A stretch of 10,915 nucleotides of DNA from positions 657 through 11,571 of the forward strand of contig PMIW01000139.1 of the NCBI GenBank assembly GCA_003158365.1. The letters are read 5' to 3'. Shown here piece by piece: positions 1 through 7,109 of the stretch. The DNA comes from Ignavibacteriota bacterium. GTDB lineage: Bacteria > Bacteroidota > Ignavibacteria > Tepidaquicellales > Tepidaquicellaceae. The notes beneath the pieces are model-generated. The model did no database searches, was not told the origin of the DNA, and saw nothing but the letters and a program-made list of their open reading frames with translations. Every line of letters starts with the position of its first letter. Position 1 is the stretch's first letter. A program made the translations under genes and the position numbers.

Positions 1-96
1 CAATTTAATAGAAAATATTCTTTGAAAAAATTAAAGGGAACAGCTGAAAACACCAATAAATACAGCATTTTAGAGGGTTTATACCTTTTGGTTTGA
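1..96 (+). CDS. Possible 3' end of an upstream gene (partial)
   Basis: The first reading frame is open from the window edge for 31 codons and ends in TGA at 94-96. The residues include LKKLKGTAENTN and end in YLLV. The other two forward frames hit stops within 25 bases. No family is recognisable from so short a piece. An open run of this length can occur by chance in AT-rich DNA, so this is only a candidate for the C-terminus of a gene that starts left of the window. If real, its stop codon overlaps the -33 element of the tRNA-Pro promoter. Confidence 0.22.
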   Translation, partial: QFNRKYSLKKLKGTAENTNKYSILEGLYLLV

Positions 97-123
97 ATTT
101 AGAATTCGCATTTCATATTTTTG
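93..123 (+). promoter_or_regulatory. Bacteroidota-type promoter of tRNA-Pro
   Basis: TTGA at 93-96 is followed after exactly 19 bases by TATTTTTG at 116-123. This is a full match to the TAnnTTTG -7 consensus of the Bacteroidota primary sigma factor, with a TTG -33 element. Transcription would start near 130, just ahead of the mature tRNA at 134. The same spacing recurs upstream of rpsF and korA. No experimental start site is known to me. Confidence 0.6.
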
Positions 124-133
124 TCTAAAGTAT

Positions 134-207
134 CGGGGTGTGGCCCAGTTGGCTAGGGCACCTGAATGGGGTTCAGGGGGTCGGCAGTTCGAGTCTGCCC
201 ATCCCGA
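134..207 (+). tRNA. tRNA-Pro(GGG)
   Basis: The gene folds as a complete 74-base cloverleaf. The acceptor stem 134-140 pairs with 200-206 (one G:U pair), with discriminator A207. The anticodon stem 161-165 pairs with 173-177 around the loop ATGGGGT, giving anticodon GGG at 168-170 with G37 after it, as expected for proline tRNAs. The T stem 183-187/195-199 encloses TTCGAGT. The 3' CCA is not encoded, so it must be added after transcription. The tRNA reads CCC, and CCU by wobble. It appears to be transcribed alone, between its own promoter and terminator. Confidence 0.96.
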
Positions 208-212
208 CATTT

Positions 213-242
213 AAGCTCAATAGAAATATTGAGCTTTTTTTT
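213..242 (+). terminator. Intrinsic terminator after tRNA-Pro
   Basis: A perfect 10-bp stem (213-222 with 227-236) is capped by a GAAA tetraloop and runs into an unbroken T tract to 242. It lies six bases after the tRNA and isolates it from the methyltransferase downstream. Confidence 0.88.
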
Positions 243-274
243 GTTTCCGTCCAGTTAATCCCGAAAACACAATG

Positions 275-305
275 GACTCAAAAGACTCAAAAGACTCAAG
301 ACTCT
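275..305 (+). repeat. Short tandem repeat, 9-bp unit
   Basis: The unit GACTCAAAA occurs twice in a row (275-283, 284-292) and is followed by shortened copies GACTCAA (293-299) and GACTCT (300-305). It sits in the noncoding 200 bases between the tRNA-Pro terminator and the methyltransferase. No protein-coding or structural role is evident; slippage is the simplest origin. Confidence 0.65.
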
Positions 306-428
306 ACACACTTTATTTCAGCAACTTTTAAGCGTAAATCAAAGTTTCTAATATTGCATACTTATTTAGCCGGCAGGATAAAAAATCCAAAATTTTTTAA
401 ATTCGTTTTAATTTATTTTAAATTTCTT

Positions 429-434
429 AGGAGG
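429..434 (+). promoter_or_regulatory. Perfect Shine-Dalgarno AGGAGG for the methyltransferase
   Basis: AGGAGG lies nine bases before the ATG at 444. It fixes the start of this gene. It stands out because most genes in this window have A/T-only leaders without any purine-rich match to the 16S 3' end. Confidence 0.85.
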
Positions 435-443
435 AAATAAAAA

Positions 444-1250
444 ATGCCAATAATAAGAGAAAAAGCAATAGATTCCAAAGTAACGGAATTCCAAACCAAA
501 ATCTGGGGGGCGAGAGCCAGAGACTGGGCAGAGTACCAGGAAATTCAGGCTAAACCTTTGTATGAAGCAATTCTGAACAAATGCAATATTAAGTCCAGCA
601 CAACATTACTCGATGTGGGATGTGGTACCGGACTTTTTTGTTACCTGGCTTCGAGCCGGGGTGCAAGAGTATCGGGATTTGAAGCTTCAGAACCATCACT
701 GAAAATTGCAAATGAACGCGTAAAAAACGGGAGCTTTATTTTAGGTGATATGGAAACCCTTCCTTACGAGGATATGTCATTTGACATTGTAACCATAATA
801 AACGCCGTCCAGATGCATGAAGACCCGCTGGGCGTTTTGAAAGAATGCGCAAGAGTTACTAAACGAAGCGGAAAAGTAATAATAGGTACTTTTGCGTCCG
901 AAGAGGAATGCAGGAGCTCCGTTTATATAAAATCGGTTTTATCTCTGATTGATTCGACTAACGAAATAAATCCCTTCTCATTTTCAGGCAGAGGTGAGCT
1001 TGAGATGCTATCTGAAAATGCAGGGCTGACGATTCAATCGGGCGAAACCATTGATTGCCCGTGGAACTATAGTAACGAAGAAATTATGATGAAAGCACTG
1101 TTATCACCGGGAATAACAGAAATTGCTATTCATCAGTCGGGAATGAATAAAGTGAAAGAAACCATTCAGAAATCGGTTTCATCATTTAAGACTTCATCGA
1201 AAAGTTACCATATTCCGAATAAATTCCGCTATTTGATAACCACAAAATAA
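444..1250 (+). CDS. Class I SAM-dependent methyltransferase
   Basis: This 268-residue protein is a cytoplasmic class I (Rossmann-fold, Methyltransf_11-like) methyltransferase. SAM-binding motif I, LLDVGCGTGLF, is at about residues 55-65. An acidic residue (FEAS) ends the second strand at about 79-82. GDMETLPYEDMSFDIV (101-116) matches motifs II/III, and the helix with HEDPLGVLKECARVTK precedes the GKVIIGTF strand at about 143-150. The C-terminal part (about 155-268) is more divergent and probably forms the substrate cap. The acceptor cannot be told; UbiE-like, small-molecule and natural-product methyltransferases share this core. The gene stands alone, between the tRNA-Pro terminator and radC. 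Its start is set by AGGAGG nine bases upstream. The strong ribosome binding site and the tRNA-side location fit acquisition by transfer, but no integrase or att repeat is seen, so this remains a guess. Confidence 0.9.
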   Translation: MPIIREKAIDSKVTEFQTKIWGARARDWAEYQEIQAKPLYEAILNKCNIKSSTTLLDVGCGTGLFCYLASSRGARVSGFEASEPSLKIANERVKNGSFILGDMETLPYEDMSFDIVTIINAVQMHEDPLGVLKECARVTKRSGKVIIGTFASEEECRSSVYIKSVLSLIDSTNEINPFSFSGRGELEMLSENAGLTIQSGETIDCPWNYSNEEIMMKALLSPGITEIAIHQSGMNKVKETIQKSVSSFKTSSKSYHIPNKFRYLITTK

Positions 1251-1259
1251 AAATGAAAA

Positions 1260-1295
1260 TCTCCGTTCTTTAATTTGATAATTATGGAACGGAGA
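1260..1295 (+). terminator. Hairpin after the methyltransferase, possible terminator
   Basis: A perfect 9-bp inverted repeat (TCTCCGTTC at 1260-1268, GAACGGAGA at 1287-1295) starts nine bases after the stop codon. The loop is 18 bases and AT-rich. On the plus strand no T tract follows the stem, so it is not a textbook intrinsic terminator. On the minus strand the stem is followed by a T-rich stretch, but no minus-strand gene lies here. It may act as an mRNA 3'-end stabiliser or a weak terminator. Confidence 0.45.
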
Positions 1296-1351
1296 ATTAT
1301 CTTATCATTCATCTTAAAATAATTCACTTATAAAATACTGCGATTTACGAC

Positions 1352-1382
1352 TGTTTTTTTATTTAAAAATAAAATATTTTTA
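1352..1382 (+). promoter_or_regulatory. Candidate radC promoter
   Basis: TATTTTTA at 1375-1382 is the same -7-like octamer found before rpsF and korA. The -33 side is weak: only CTGTTT is present near 1351-1356. An all-AT palindrome (1357-1364 with 1367-1374) fills the spacer. A transcript from here would begin near 1389, downstream of the GTG at 1384, which argues for the ATG at 1414 as the radC start. Confidence 0.35.
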
Positions 1383-1413
1383 TGTGGATTTTTTCATAAT
1401 TAATAATCCGTTT

Positions 1414-2124
1414 ATGGAAAAAGAATATAATTATTCTGTCCGTGACCTGCCCAAATCTGAACGACCACGGGAAAAACTAAGGGATAAAGGAGCATCAAAT
1501 GTTTCATCCTCGGAGCTCCTTGCAATCATACTCGGGAAAGGTGTTAAAGGAGAATCTGTGCTCCTGACAGTGCAGAAAATGATTTTACATTTTGGCGGTC
1601 TGCATAATTTACTCGAAGCTTCTTTGAATGACCTGATGAAAATTCGCGGAATCGGTCTGGCAAAAGCCTGCCAGCTTGTCGCAAGCTTTGAACTCTCAAG
1701 AAGACTAATTAATGAAGACCTTGAAAAGGAAAAGAGCAGGGTTGGTCGAAATGCAATTACAAAACCAGAAGAAATTATTAAATATATTAAACCCGAAATC
1801 GAGGATTTCTCAAAAGAGAATTTTTTTGTCGTTAGCTTCGATGTAAGGAACAGGGTGATTGGAATTGATAAAATATCCAAGGGTACTTTGAGCGCAAGCC
1901 TTGTCCATCCGCGGGAGACTTTTGAATCTGCAATCAGAAAACATGCGGCGCAGATTATTGTCGCTCACAACCATCCCTCAGGAGACCCCGAACCCTCCGA
2001 AGATGATATCAGGATTACTAAACGTCTTTATGAAGCGGGGAAAATTATGGGAATAGAACTGATGGACCACATCGTTATTACTAAGGAAAGTTATTGCAGC
2101 CTGAAAGACAAAAACGTCTTTTAA
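1414..2124 (+). CDS. radC: RadC family JAB/MPN-domain protein
   Basis: This is a 236-residue protein from the ATG at 1414. The frame also opens at a GTG at 1384, but the extra ten residues are poor in family features and the putative promoter lies over that codon. The N-terminal UPF0758 part includes SERPREKL and a helix-hairpin-helix with KIRGIGLAKA (about 75-84). The C-terminal JAB/MPN (JAMM) domain has the zinc-site pattern HNHPSG...D: His185, His187 and Asp198, with conserved HPRE before it (Glu168). Family length is usually about 220-230 residues. RadC proteins are called DNA repair proteins for historical reasons, but the original radC phenotype was later assigned to recG. The true role is unsettled; JAMM folds are metal-dependent hydrolases or structural relics of them. 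The gene seems monocistronic. Confidence 0.93.
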   Translation: MEKEYNYSVRDLPKSERPREKLRDKGASNVSSSELLAIILGKGVKGESVLLTVQKMILHFGGLHNLLEASLNDLMKIRGIGLAKACQLVASFELSRRLINEDLEKEKSRVGRNAITKPEEIIKYIKPEIEDFSKENFFVVSFDVRNRVIGIDKISKGTLSASLVHPRETFESAIRKHAAQIIVAHNHPSGDPEPSEDDIRITKRLYEAGKIMGIELMDHIVITKESYCSLKDKNVF

Positions 2125-2262
2125 TGCTGAAACGAAGTACTGCGAATCTAATTATGAAGTAGAGCTTTTATTGCTTTGTATGAAGAGTATTTTATTGAGT
2201 TTTGCTTTTCATTCAGAATTCATAATTTATAATTCTCAATTTAAATTTAACATTGTACAAAT

Positions 2263-3213
2263 TTGGAATATAAAGACTATTATAAATCGCTGGGAGTAGA
2301 AAAGACCGCTTCCGCAGCCGAGATTAAAAAAGCATTCAGAAAGCTTGCAATGAAATACCATCCCGATAAAAATAAGGGAAATAAATCCGCTGAAGATAAA
2401 TTCAAGGAAATTAACGAAGCAAATGAAGTACTGAGCGACTCTGCAAAGAGAAAAAAGTACGATGAGCTTGGAACAAATTATCAGAATTATCAGCAGTCCG
2501 GCGGTGACCGGGGTCAGGGATTCGACTGGTCGCAGTATGCAAACCCTGCTGGAGGCGGCGGACAGCAGAGTTATTCGTTCAGCGGTGACTTCGAAGATAT
2601 ATTCGGAGCCTCGGGGCATTCGGATTTCTTTGAAACTTTGTTTGGCGGAAGTTTCGGCGGTGCTCAGAAAAAAAAACGCGGCGGAGGAAGGTCAGTACAG
2701 TCTCGCGGACAGGATTATCAGGCAGAAATGGATATTACTCTCGAAGAAGCTTACAGCGGAACAACAAAAGTTTTTAAACACGACGGACAGTCTATTAAAT
2801 TGAATGTCAAACCCGGAATACCCGACGGACATCTTCTGAAAATTCCCGGGAAAGGCTCTGCAGGCAGGGGCGGCGGACAGGCAGGGGACTTGCTGATTAA
2901 AATAAATATTCTGAAGCACAGTGTTTTCGAAAGAAGATGGGATGATTTATATGCTGACCTGAATGTTGATTTATTTACTGCGCTGCTCGGCGGGAAAGTT
3001 CAATTCAAAACTCTGAAAGGTACAATAAAAATAGATATCGCAAAAGAATCCGAATTCGGAAAAACTCTCAGACTTCAGAAACTCGGTATGCCGAAATACG
3101 GTCTGGCAAACGAATCCGGCGATATGTACCTGAAACTGAATATTCAGATGCCGAAGAATTTATCAGCAAAAGAAATTTCCTTGTTGAAGGAAATTCAGAA
3201 GTTGAAAAGTTAG
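2263..3213 (+). CDS. cbpA: CbpA-type DnaJ co-chaperone (J-domain protein without zinc finger)
   Basis: This is a 316-residue type B J-protein. The J domain is at residues 1-70, with the HPD motif at 33-35 that stimulates the DnaK ATPase, and QxxR-region residues near KRKKYDELG. A Gly/Phe-rich linker runs from about 75 to 145. There are no CxxCxGxG zinc-finger repeats. Two substrate-binding beta domains (CTD I from about 150, with GQDYQAEMDITLEEAYSG, and CTD II to about 310) follow, as in CbpA (about 306 residues). It would deliver unfolded clients to DnaK in the cytoplasm. Nucleoid binding, known for E. coli CbpA, cannot be inferred. The start is TTG at 2263: an in-frame TAA at 2248 leaves no ATG or GTG, and MEYKDYYKSLGV is the usual first stretch. 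No Shine-Dalgarno is seen. No cbpM or dnaK is next to it. Confidence 0.92.
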   Translation: MEYKDYYKSLGVEKTASAAEIKKAFRKLAMKYHPDKNKGNKSAEDKFKEINEANEVLSDSAKRKKYDELGTNYQNYQQSGGDRGQGFDWSQYANPAGGGGQQSYSFSGDFEDIFGASGHSDFFETLFGGSFGGAQKKKRGGGRSVQSRGQDYQAEMDITLEEAYSGTTKVFKHDGQSIKLNVKPGIPDGHLLKIPGKGSAGRGGGQAGDLLIKINILKHSVFERRWDDLYADLNVDLFTALLGGKVQFKTLKGTIKIDIAKESEFGKTLRLQKLGMPKYGLANESGDMYLKLNIQMPKNLSAKEISLLKEIQKLKS

Positions 3214-3230
3214 AGAAGAATTGTTCTTTT
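3214..3230 (+). terminator. Weak hairpin after cbpA
   Basis: AGAAGAA (3214-3220), loop TTG, and TTCTTTT (3224-3230) can form a 7-bp stem that includes one G:U pair, starting at the cbpA stop. It is AU-rich and the following T tract is part of the stem, so termination here would be inefficient at best. Confidence 0.3.
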
Positions 3231-3339
3231 AATTAATTATCATTTTTAAATCTCTTTATTTCAATTTAGAAATTCACTATTTTACAATTTATTTGTGGGA
3301 ATGGACCCGATTTATCGGGATTAGACTGCAAAAAATATC

Positions 3340-3422
3340 GCGGGAATGGCGAAACTGGTAGACGCACCATCTTGAGGGGGTGGCGCCACGTCGGCGTGAG
3401 GGTTCAAGTCCCTCTTCCCGCA
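3340..3422 (+). tRNA. tRNA-Leu(GAG)
   Basis: This is an 83-base class II tRNA. The acceptor GCGGGAA (3340-3346) pairs with TTCCCGC (3415-3421), with discriminator A3422. The anticodon stem 3367-3371/3379-3383 has one T:G pair. The loop TTGAGGG gives anticodon GAG at 3374-3376 with G37, reading CUC and CUU. The long variable arm has a 4-bp stem (3384-3387 with 3393-3396), as leucine tRNAs require. The T arm is GAGGG-TTCAAGT-CCCTC (3398-3414). CCA is not encoded. It lies only 35 bases from the convergent permease gene, with no clear terminator between them. Confidence 0.96.
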
Positions 3423-3457
3423 CTACTTACCAATGTATAATTTTTCCAATCTTTTAT

Positions 3458-4777
3458 TTACTTGTTTATATATTTCTTTAATATAAAATAAAAAGGTAAG
3501 CCTAATAATAGAACCGCAACACTAATCAGACCGGAGATGTAGTCCTGCGAGAATGCTTTGAAAGAAACTATCAGCAGGAATATTATAAAAATCGCGGGGA
3601 TGATTGGATGGACTTTGAATCCTGTATATTCTTCACCCTCTGTTTTTCTTTTTCTGTAAACGAAAATTGTCGAGGCAACAACTGCAATCACAAGGTTATC
3701 GTTGAACATAATAATATTAATCAGCTTATCGAACTGTCCCTGATAGATAATAAAGATTAAAATTATTGCAGTAAGAAATGTAAGAGTGAATTCCTGCACC
3801 TGAGTCTTATCGTTTACCTTCATGAACTTCGCAGGTATCACTTTATCTTCCGCCATTGCGTGAAATATCCTCGGCAGGTGCATCATGGAGACATTTACAA
3901 ATCCCGCGGCAGAAATAAAAATTATAAATGAAATAATTTTACTTCCCGCATTTCCGAAAATAATCCTTGCTGTATCTGCAGCGATAAGAGGGGAGTTTGC
4001 AATCCCTTCTATGCCAAGCAGTCTGTAATATCCAAAGTTTATTAACAGGTAAAGTACTATTGTAACCCCTACTCCGAAAATTATCCCGCGTTTCAAATTT
4101 CTTTTTGGCTCGATTACGTCGGCACTGAGATTCATTATCAACTGGTATCCGCCGTAAGTAAAAAACACAGCTATCAGCCCGTTCGAAAATGCCGAGAAAA
4201 GTGAATTGTTCTGTATCAGCGGCGCCGGAGTTGAAACTGTGCTGTTTCCAGAAATAAAAATTGCGAGGAAACTGAAAATAATAATTATTCCTACTTTAGA
4301 TATTGTAATTATATTTAATATCGTAGCGCTTGTTTTTATTCCGAGATAATTTATTATAAATAAAATGATAACTATACAACTCGCAGTTATTTTAAGTCCG
4401 AACGGTGAATTAATACCTTCGATAGGAATAAGTGATGATAAATATTCTGAGCCGAGAATCATAACCGCAGCATAAGTTGCACCGCTTGTGATAATTACTC
4501 CGAGCCAGTTAATCATAAACGCAACTGCAGGGTGGTATGCCTCCGAGGCAAGCTTGTAAAATCCGCCTGCGAATGGTTTCCTCGAACCGATTTCCGCAAA
4601 TGTTAACCCCCCAAGCAGTGCAATTATACCTCCCGTTATCCACGCCGCAAAGAAAAGTTCAGAGCTTCCTGTTTCTTTTGCAACAAGCGCAGGTGTTCGG
4701 AATATTCCTATTCCGATTACAAGACTTACGACTGCAACGGTTGTATCGAGCAGGGTTAACTTTGGTTTTATGCTCAT
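3458..4777 (-). CDS. APC superfamily amino-acid permease
   Basis: This is a 439-residue inner-membrane transporter with about twelve hydrophobic segments. The first membrane segment carries IGIGIFRTPA (21-30), the unwound glycine-rich substrate-binding stretch of amino acid/polyamine/organocation permeases. AEIGSRKPFAGGFY (61-74) and the TM6-region YGGYQLIMNLSADVIEPKRNLKRG (about 208-231) follow the LAT/YfnA-like pattern. It most likely imports or exchanges neutral amino acids; the exact substrate cannot be read. It is the last gene of a minus-strand operon, starting five bases after the stop of the secreted M28 peptidase, which suggests uptake of the amino acids that peptidase frees. The only purine-rich site, CGGAG, is 13 bases before the ATG and probably too distant to be a proper ribosome binding site, so translation may be coupled to the gene upstream. 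Confidence 0.9.
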   Translation of the reverse strand: MSIKPKLTLLDTTVAVVSLVIGIGIFRTPALVAKETGSSELFFAAWITGGIIALLGGLTFAEIGSRKPFAGGFYKLASEAYHPAVAFMINWLGVIITSGATYAAVMILGSEYLSSLIPIEGINSPFGLKITASCIVIILFIINYLGIKTSATILNIITISKVGIIIIFSFLAIFISGNSTVSTPAPLIQNNSLFSAFSNGLIAVFFTYGGYQLIMNLSADVIEPKRNLKRGIIFGVGVTIVLYLLINFGYYRLLGIEGIANSPLIAADTARIIFGNAGSKIISFIIFISAAGFVNVSMMHLPRIFHAMAEDKVIPAKFMKVNDKTQVQEFTLTFLTAIILIFIIYQGQFDKLINIIMFNDNLVIAVVASTIFVYRKRKTEGEEYTGFKVHPIIPAIFIIFLLIVSFKAFSQDYISGLISVAVLLLGLPFYFILKKYINK

Positions 4778-4782
4778 TTATT

Positions 4783-6162
4783 TTATTGTACTCCGTATGT
4801 ATCTATTAAATAGACCAATGACGAAAGTGCTGCTCCACCGAGCTTCAGTTCACGCGGATGGATATTTTCAAAAGTATCATTTGCAGAGTGATGAAAATCA
4901 AAATATCTCTGCGAGTCGCACATCAAGCCGATTCTGGGGAATCCCAGGTCTTTAAGGTAATATATATCTACTGCGCTTCCCCCCGTGATGAAAAAGTAAA
5001 TTCCATATGGCATCAGTAAATTTCTGAATGAAGAAATTTTATTAAACTGCTCATCTGTAGCTTCCATAATAAATCCGTTTGGAACAGTTCCTCCTGCATC
5101 TGATTCTAATGCTGCAATATGTTTTTCATTTTTTTGCTTAACAACCTCTGCATATTTCCTTCCGCCTCTTTGCGCAATCTCTTCATCCATAAATGCGACG
5201 AACCTGATTGTGTGCTGCGGTCTGATGTTCAGTGCTTTGTAAATTCTCAGTACTTCCATTGCGTGAATAACTCCTGCGCCATCGTCGTGCGCGCCTTCAC
5301 CAATATCCCACGAGTCAAGATGTCCGCCTACAACTATAATTTCGTCCGGATAAACAGAGCCTTTTATTTCACCGATTACATTGTGTGAAACTTTTTCGGG
5401 AAACTCTTCGCAGGTCGTCCTGAAATATACTTCAAGAGATTTATCCATTTTTAAATACCTGCTCAGTAAATCCGCATCATTTGTACTGATTGCAATTGCC
5501 GGTATTTTGGTTACAGAATCAGCATAACGCATTACGCCTGTATGCGGAAAATCATATTTGGCAAGAGTAACGGAACGGATTATTATTCCTATTGCTCCGA
5601 GCCTTGCACCTTCTACAGCGCCGTGTACACGCGGTCCGACTGCATCGCCGTATGCTTCGAATGTATTGAAGAATTCCTGCTTTGCGGGATTGTTAAAAAA
5701 TACAATCTTTCCTTCTACATTTTTTCTGCCGAGTTTCTGCAGCTCTTCGAAAGATTTAACTTCTACTATATTGGCCTTGATGCCGTCTTTTCCGGTACCA
5801 ATTGATGTCCCGAGCGCACAGCAGTTCAGTTCTTTCCTGCCGAACATTTCCGAATTAAAATAACAATATTCCCTTTCTCCTCTTTCCCAGTTCCTCACCA
5901 TGCATTCCTGAGTATATACAGTATCAAGTTTCATTTCCGATAAAGTCTTGTAAACCCATTCAACGGCATATTCCGATTGTATGGAACCCGCCACCCTGTG
6001 TCCTATATTTTTGCAGAGGTAGCGGAGATTATTGTACCCTTCATCGCTTGTGAGAGCTTCCCTGTAAAAATTTCCTATAATAGCGGAATCACTTTGCTGC
6101 GCGGTGATATAATTATTAAAACTTAAAAGAATCAGAAATGAAAAAAGTAAATTTTTTATCAT
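4783..6162 (-). CDS. Secreted M28 family metallopeptidase (carboxypeptidase Q-like)
   Basis: This is a 459-residue zinc peptidase with an N-terminal signal peptide (about 1-21, hydrophobic FSFLILLSF core, cleavage near ITA-QQ) and no lipobox cysteine, so it is exported rather than lipid-anchored. A protease-associated (PA) insert lies at about 110-260. The M28 catalytic domain holds GGHLDSWD (His281, Asp283), DDGAG (Asp293 and Asp294), MDEE (Glu327, Glu328), ESDAGG (Asp355) and DFHHSANDT (His434). These supply the usual two-zinc ligands and the general base. The order and spacing resemble plasma glutamate carboxypeptidase/carboxypeptidase Q and related dipeptidases, and it looks catalytically complete. 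It is the middle gene of the operon, 12 bases after the aldolase and 5 before the permease. It likely trims peptides in the periplasm or outside the cell, feeding the permease. An aminopeptidase specificity is also possible. Confidence 0.93.
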   Translation of the reverse strand: MIKNLLFSFLILLSFNNYITAQQSDSAIIGNFYREALTSDEGYNNLRYLCKNIGHRVAGSIQSEYAVEWVYKTLSEMKLDTVYTQECMVRNWERGEREYCYFNSEMFGRKELNCCALGTSIGTGKDGIKANIVEVKSFEELQKLGRKNVEGKIVFFNNPAKQEFFNTFEAYGDAVGPRVHGAVEGARLGAIGIIIRSVTLAKYDFPHTGVMRYADSVTKIPAIAISTNDADLLSRYLKMDKSLEVYFRTTCEEFPEKVSHNVIGEIKGSVYPDEIIVVGGHLDSWDIGEGAHDDGAGVIHAMEVLRIYKALNIRPQHTIRFVAFMDEEIAQRGGRKYAEVVKQKNEKHIAALESDAGGTVPNGFIMEATDEQFNKISSFRNLLMPYGIYFFITGGSAVDIYYLKDLGFPRIGLMCDSQRYFDFHHSANDTFENIHPRELKLGGAALSSLVYLIDTYGVQ

Positions 6163-6174
6163 GAGAAATGGTGG

Positions 6175-6981
6175 TTATTTTTTATTTAATTTTTTTAATT
6201 CTTTTACCTGATATACGTTTAAACCTTCGGTTTTGTTACCCGAAGATAAACAAAGAAAAAATATTTTAATGGTTTTTATAAGTACATCTGTATAGTCGAA
6301 TGCCTCATTCAGGTCTTTACCTGTTGAAACACATCCGTGTTTTTCCCAGATGACAATTTTATGCTTATTAAATTTTTTCCTGGTCTTAAGCGCAAGTTTT
6401 TTTGAACCTGTTAGCTGATAAGATATAAATCCTATTCCCTCCGGAAATAAAACCGGGACTTCGGGTTGAATCGCGGATATCAGTTTATTAATACTTTTTT
6501 CGGATTTGAAATTTTTCAAATTTGTAAGAGCAATAACCTCGGCTGGATGTGTATGCAATACGACTTTTTCACCGGTGTTTTTTCCCGCAAGTAGATTCTG
6601 TAATTCAAGATGAGTGAATAATTCCGATGTAGGGTTTTTGTCTGAAATATTATCGAGCGATATAATAGTATATGCATTCCCTGATTTGTTGAAATATAGA
6701 AGGCATAGTCCTTGAACCGGATTCACGGCAATACCCCTCATTCTGCAGCCTGAACAAGTAATTAAAATATACTGGTTTCTAAGATGCTTATATGTCTTAT
6801 TTAACCTCACATAACCCGATTCCGGAATCTGAAATTTAATTTTTTTACATAAACCGGTAATATTAATTGAAAAATTTCCTGCATTCGACTCTGCCCAGCC
6901 TTTACTCCAGAGCAAACCCGAGATTTGCTTAATTTCCTCGAGTACGCGCATTATATCCGTATTTTTTGATATTTTCATCAT
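6175..6981 (-). CDS. Class II aldolase, RhaD (rhamnulose-1-phosphate aldolase) family
   Basis: This 268-residue protein resembles E. coli RhaD (274 residues) along its whole length. Shared landmarks are KGWAESNAGNFS near residues 27-38, PTSE with catalytic-type Glu120, VLHTHPAEVIALT with zinc ligands His143 and His145, VLFPEGIGF, and EKHG with the third ligand His215. Enzymes of this class cleave ketose-1-phosphates into dihydroxyacetone phosphate and an aldehyde; RhaD gives L-lactaldehyde. The glycine-rich TGSGK stretch of RhaD reads TCSGCR here (75-80), a change close to the phosphate pocket, so the substrate may differ. No rhamnose isomerase, kinase or transporter is nearby. It is the first gene of an operon with a secreted peptidase and an amino-acid permease. 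Two adjacent ATGs (6981 and 6978) are possible starts. Another deoxyketose-phosphate, as in 5-deoxyribose salvage, is an alternative substrate. The family call is firm; the substrate is not. Confidence 0.83.
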   Translation of the reverse strand: MMKISKNTDIMRVLEEIKQISGLLWSKGWAESNAGNFSINITGLCKKIKFQIPESGYVRLNKTYKHLRNQYILITCSGCRMRGIAVNPVQGLCLLYFNKSGNAYTIISLDNISDKNPTSELFTHLELQNLLAGKNTGEKVVLHTHPAEVIALTNLKNFKSEKSINKLISAIQPEVPVLFPEGIGFISYQLTGSKKLALKTRKKFNKHKIVIWEKHGCVSTGKDLNEAFDYTDVLIKTIKIFFLCLSSGNKTEGLNVYQVKELKKLNKK

Positions 6982-7004
6982 TTAATAATTATTAGCTTAA
7001 AATA

Positions 7005-7034
7005 TCAAACTATTAAGATTATGAAAATGCACAA
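7005..7034 (-). promoter_or_regulatory. Candidate promoter of the minus-strand operon
   Basis: Read on the minus strand, TTG (7034-7032) is followed after 19 bases by TAGTTTGA (7012-7005), an imperfect match to the TAnnTTTG element. Transcription would begin near 6998, 17 bases before the aldolase ATG. It overlaps the upstream flank of the rpsF promoter in the 128-base divergent region. The match is weaker than the plus-strand promoters. Confidence 0.32.
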
Positions 7035-7044
7035 ATAAATTAAC

Positions 7045-7075
7045 TTGATTTTTTAACGAAATAATAATATTTTTA
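7045..7075 (+). promoter_or_regulatory. Candidate promoter of the rpsF-ssb-rplI cluster
   Basis: TTGA (7045-7048), a 19-base spacer and TATTTTTA (7068-7075) repeat the geometry of the tRNA-Pro and korA promoters. The octamer differs from TAnnTTTG only in its last base. A start near 7082 would give a leader of about 28 bases before the TTG of rpsF, too short and too AU-rich for the S6:S18-binding leader structure known from other bacteria. Confidence 0.5.
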
Positions 7076-7109
7076 CTCTTTTAAACACTAAATTTTAATT
7101 TAAGCAGAA

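Noticed and set aside
201..264. ATCCCGA at the tRNA-Pro end and again at 258-264 as a possible att duplication
   Set aside because: Only seven bases match, and no integrase or mobile gene is present. This is too short to call an attachment site.
138..440. 100-codon open frame starting inside tRNA-Pro
   Set aside because: It begins within the tRNA, crosses its terminator, shows no recognisable domain and ends just before the AGGAGG of the methyltransferase. It is a chance open frame.
1384..1413. GTG at 1384 as the radC start
   Set aside because: It would add ten weakly conserved residues and lies over the likely transcription start; the ATG at 1414 gives the usual RadC N-terminus and length.
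1431..1880. 149-codon minus-strand frame opposite radC
   Set aside because: It is fully antisense to a conserved gene, with Ser/Leu/Phe-rich composition typical of mirror frames and no family features.
2236..2919. Antisense and alternative frames over cbpA (2236-2619, 2462-2803, 2692-2919)
   Set aside because: The cbpA frame has clear J and CTD domains end to end; the other frames have no motifs and no start context.
96..3275. Similar phrases AATTTAGAATTC (96-107) and AATTTAGAAATTC (3263-3275) in two intergenic regions
   Set aside because: They are short and made of common AT-rich words, so chance is a sufficient explanation without genome-wide counts.
4537..5863. Plus-strand frames over the permease and peptidase genes
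   Set aside because: They are shadows of two well-supported minus-strand genes whose motifs run without a break.
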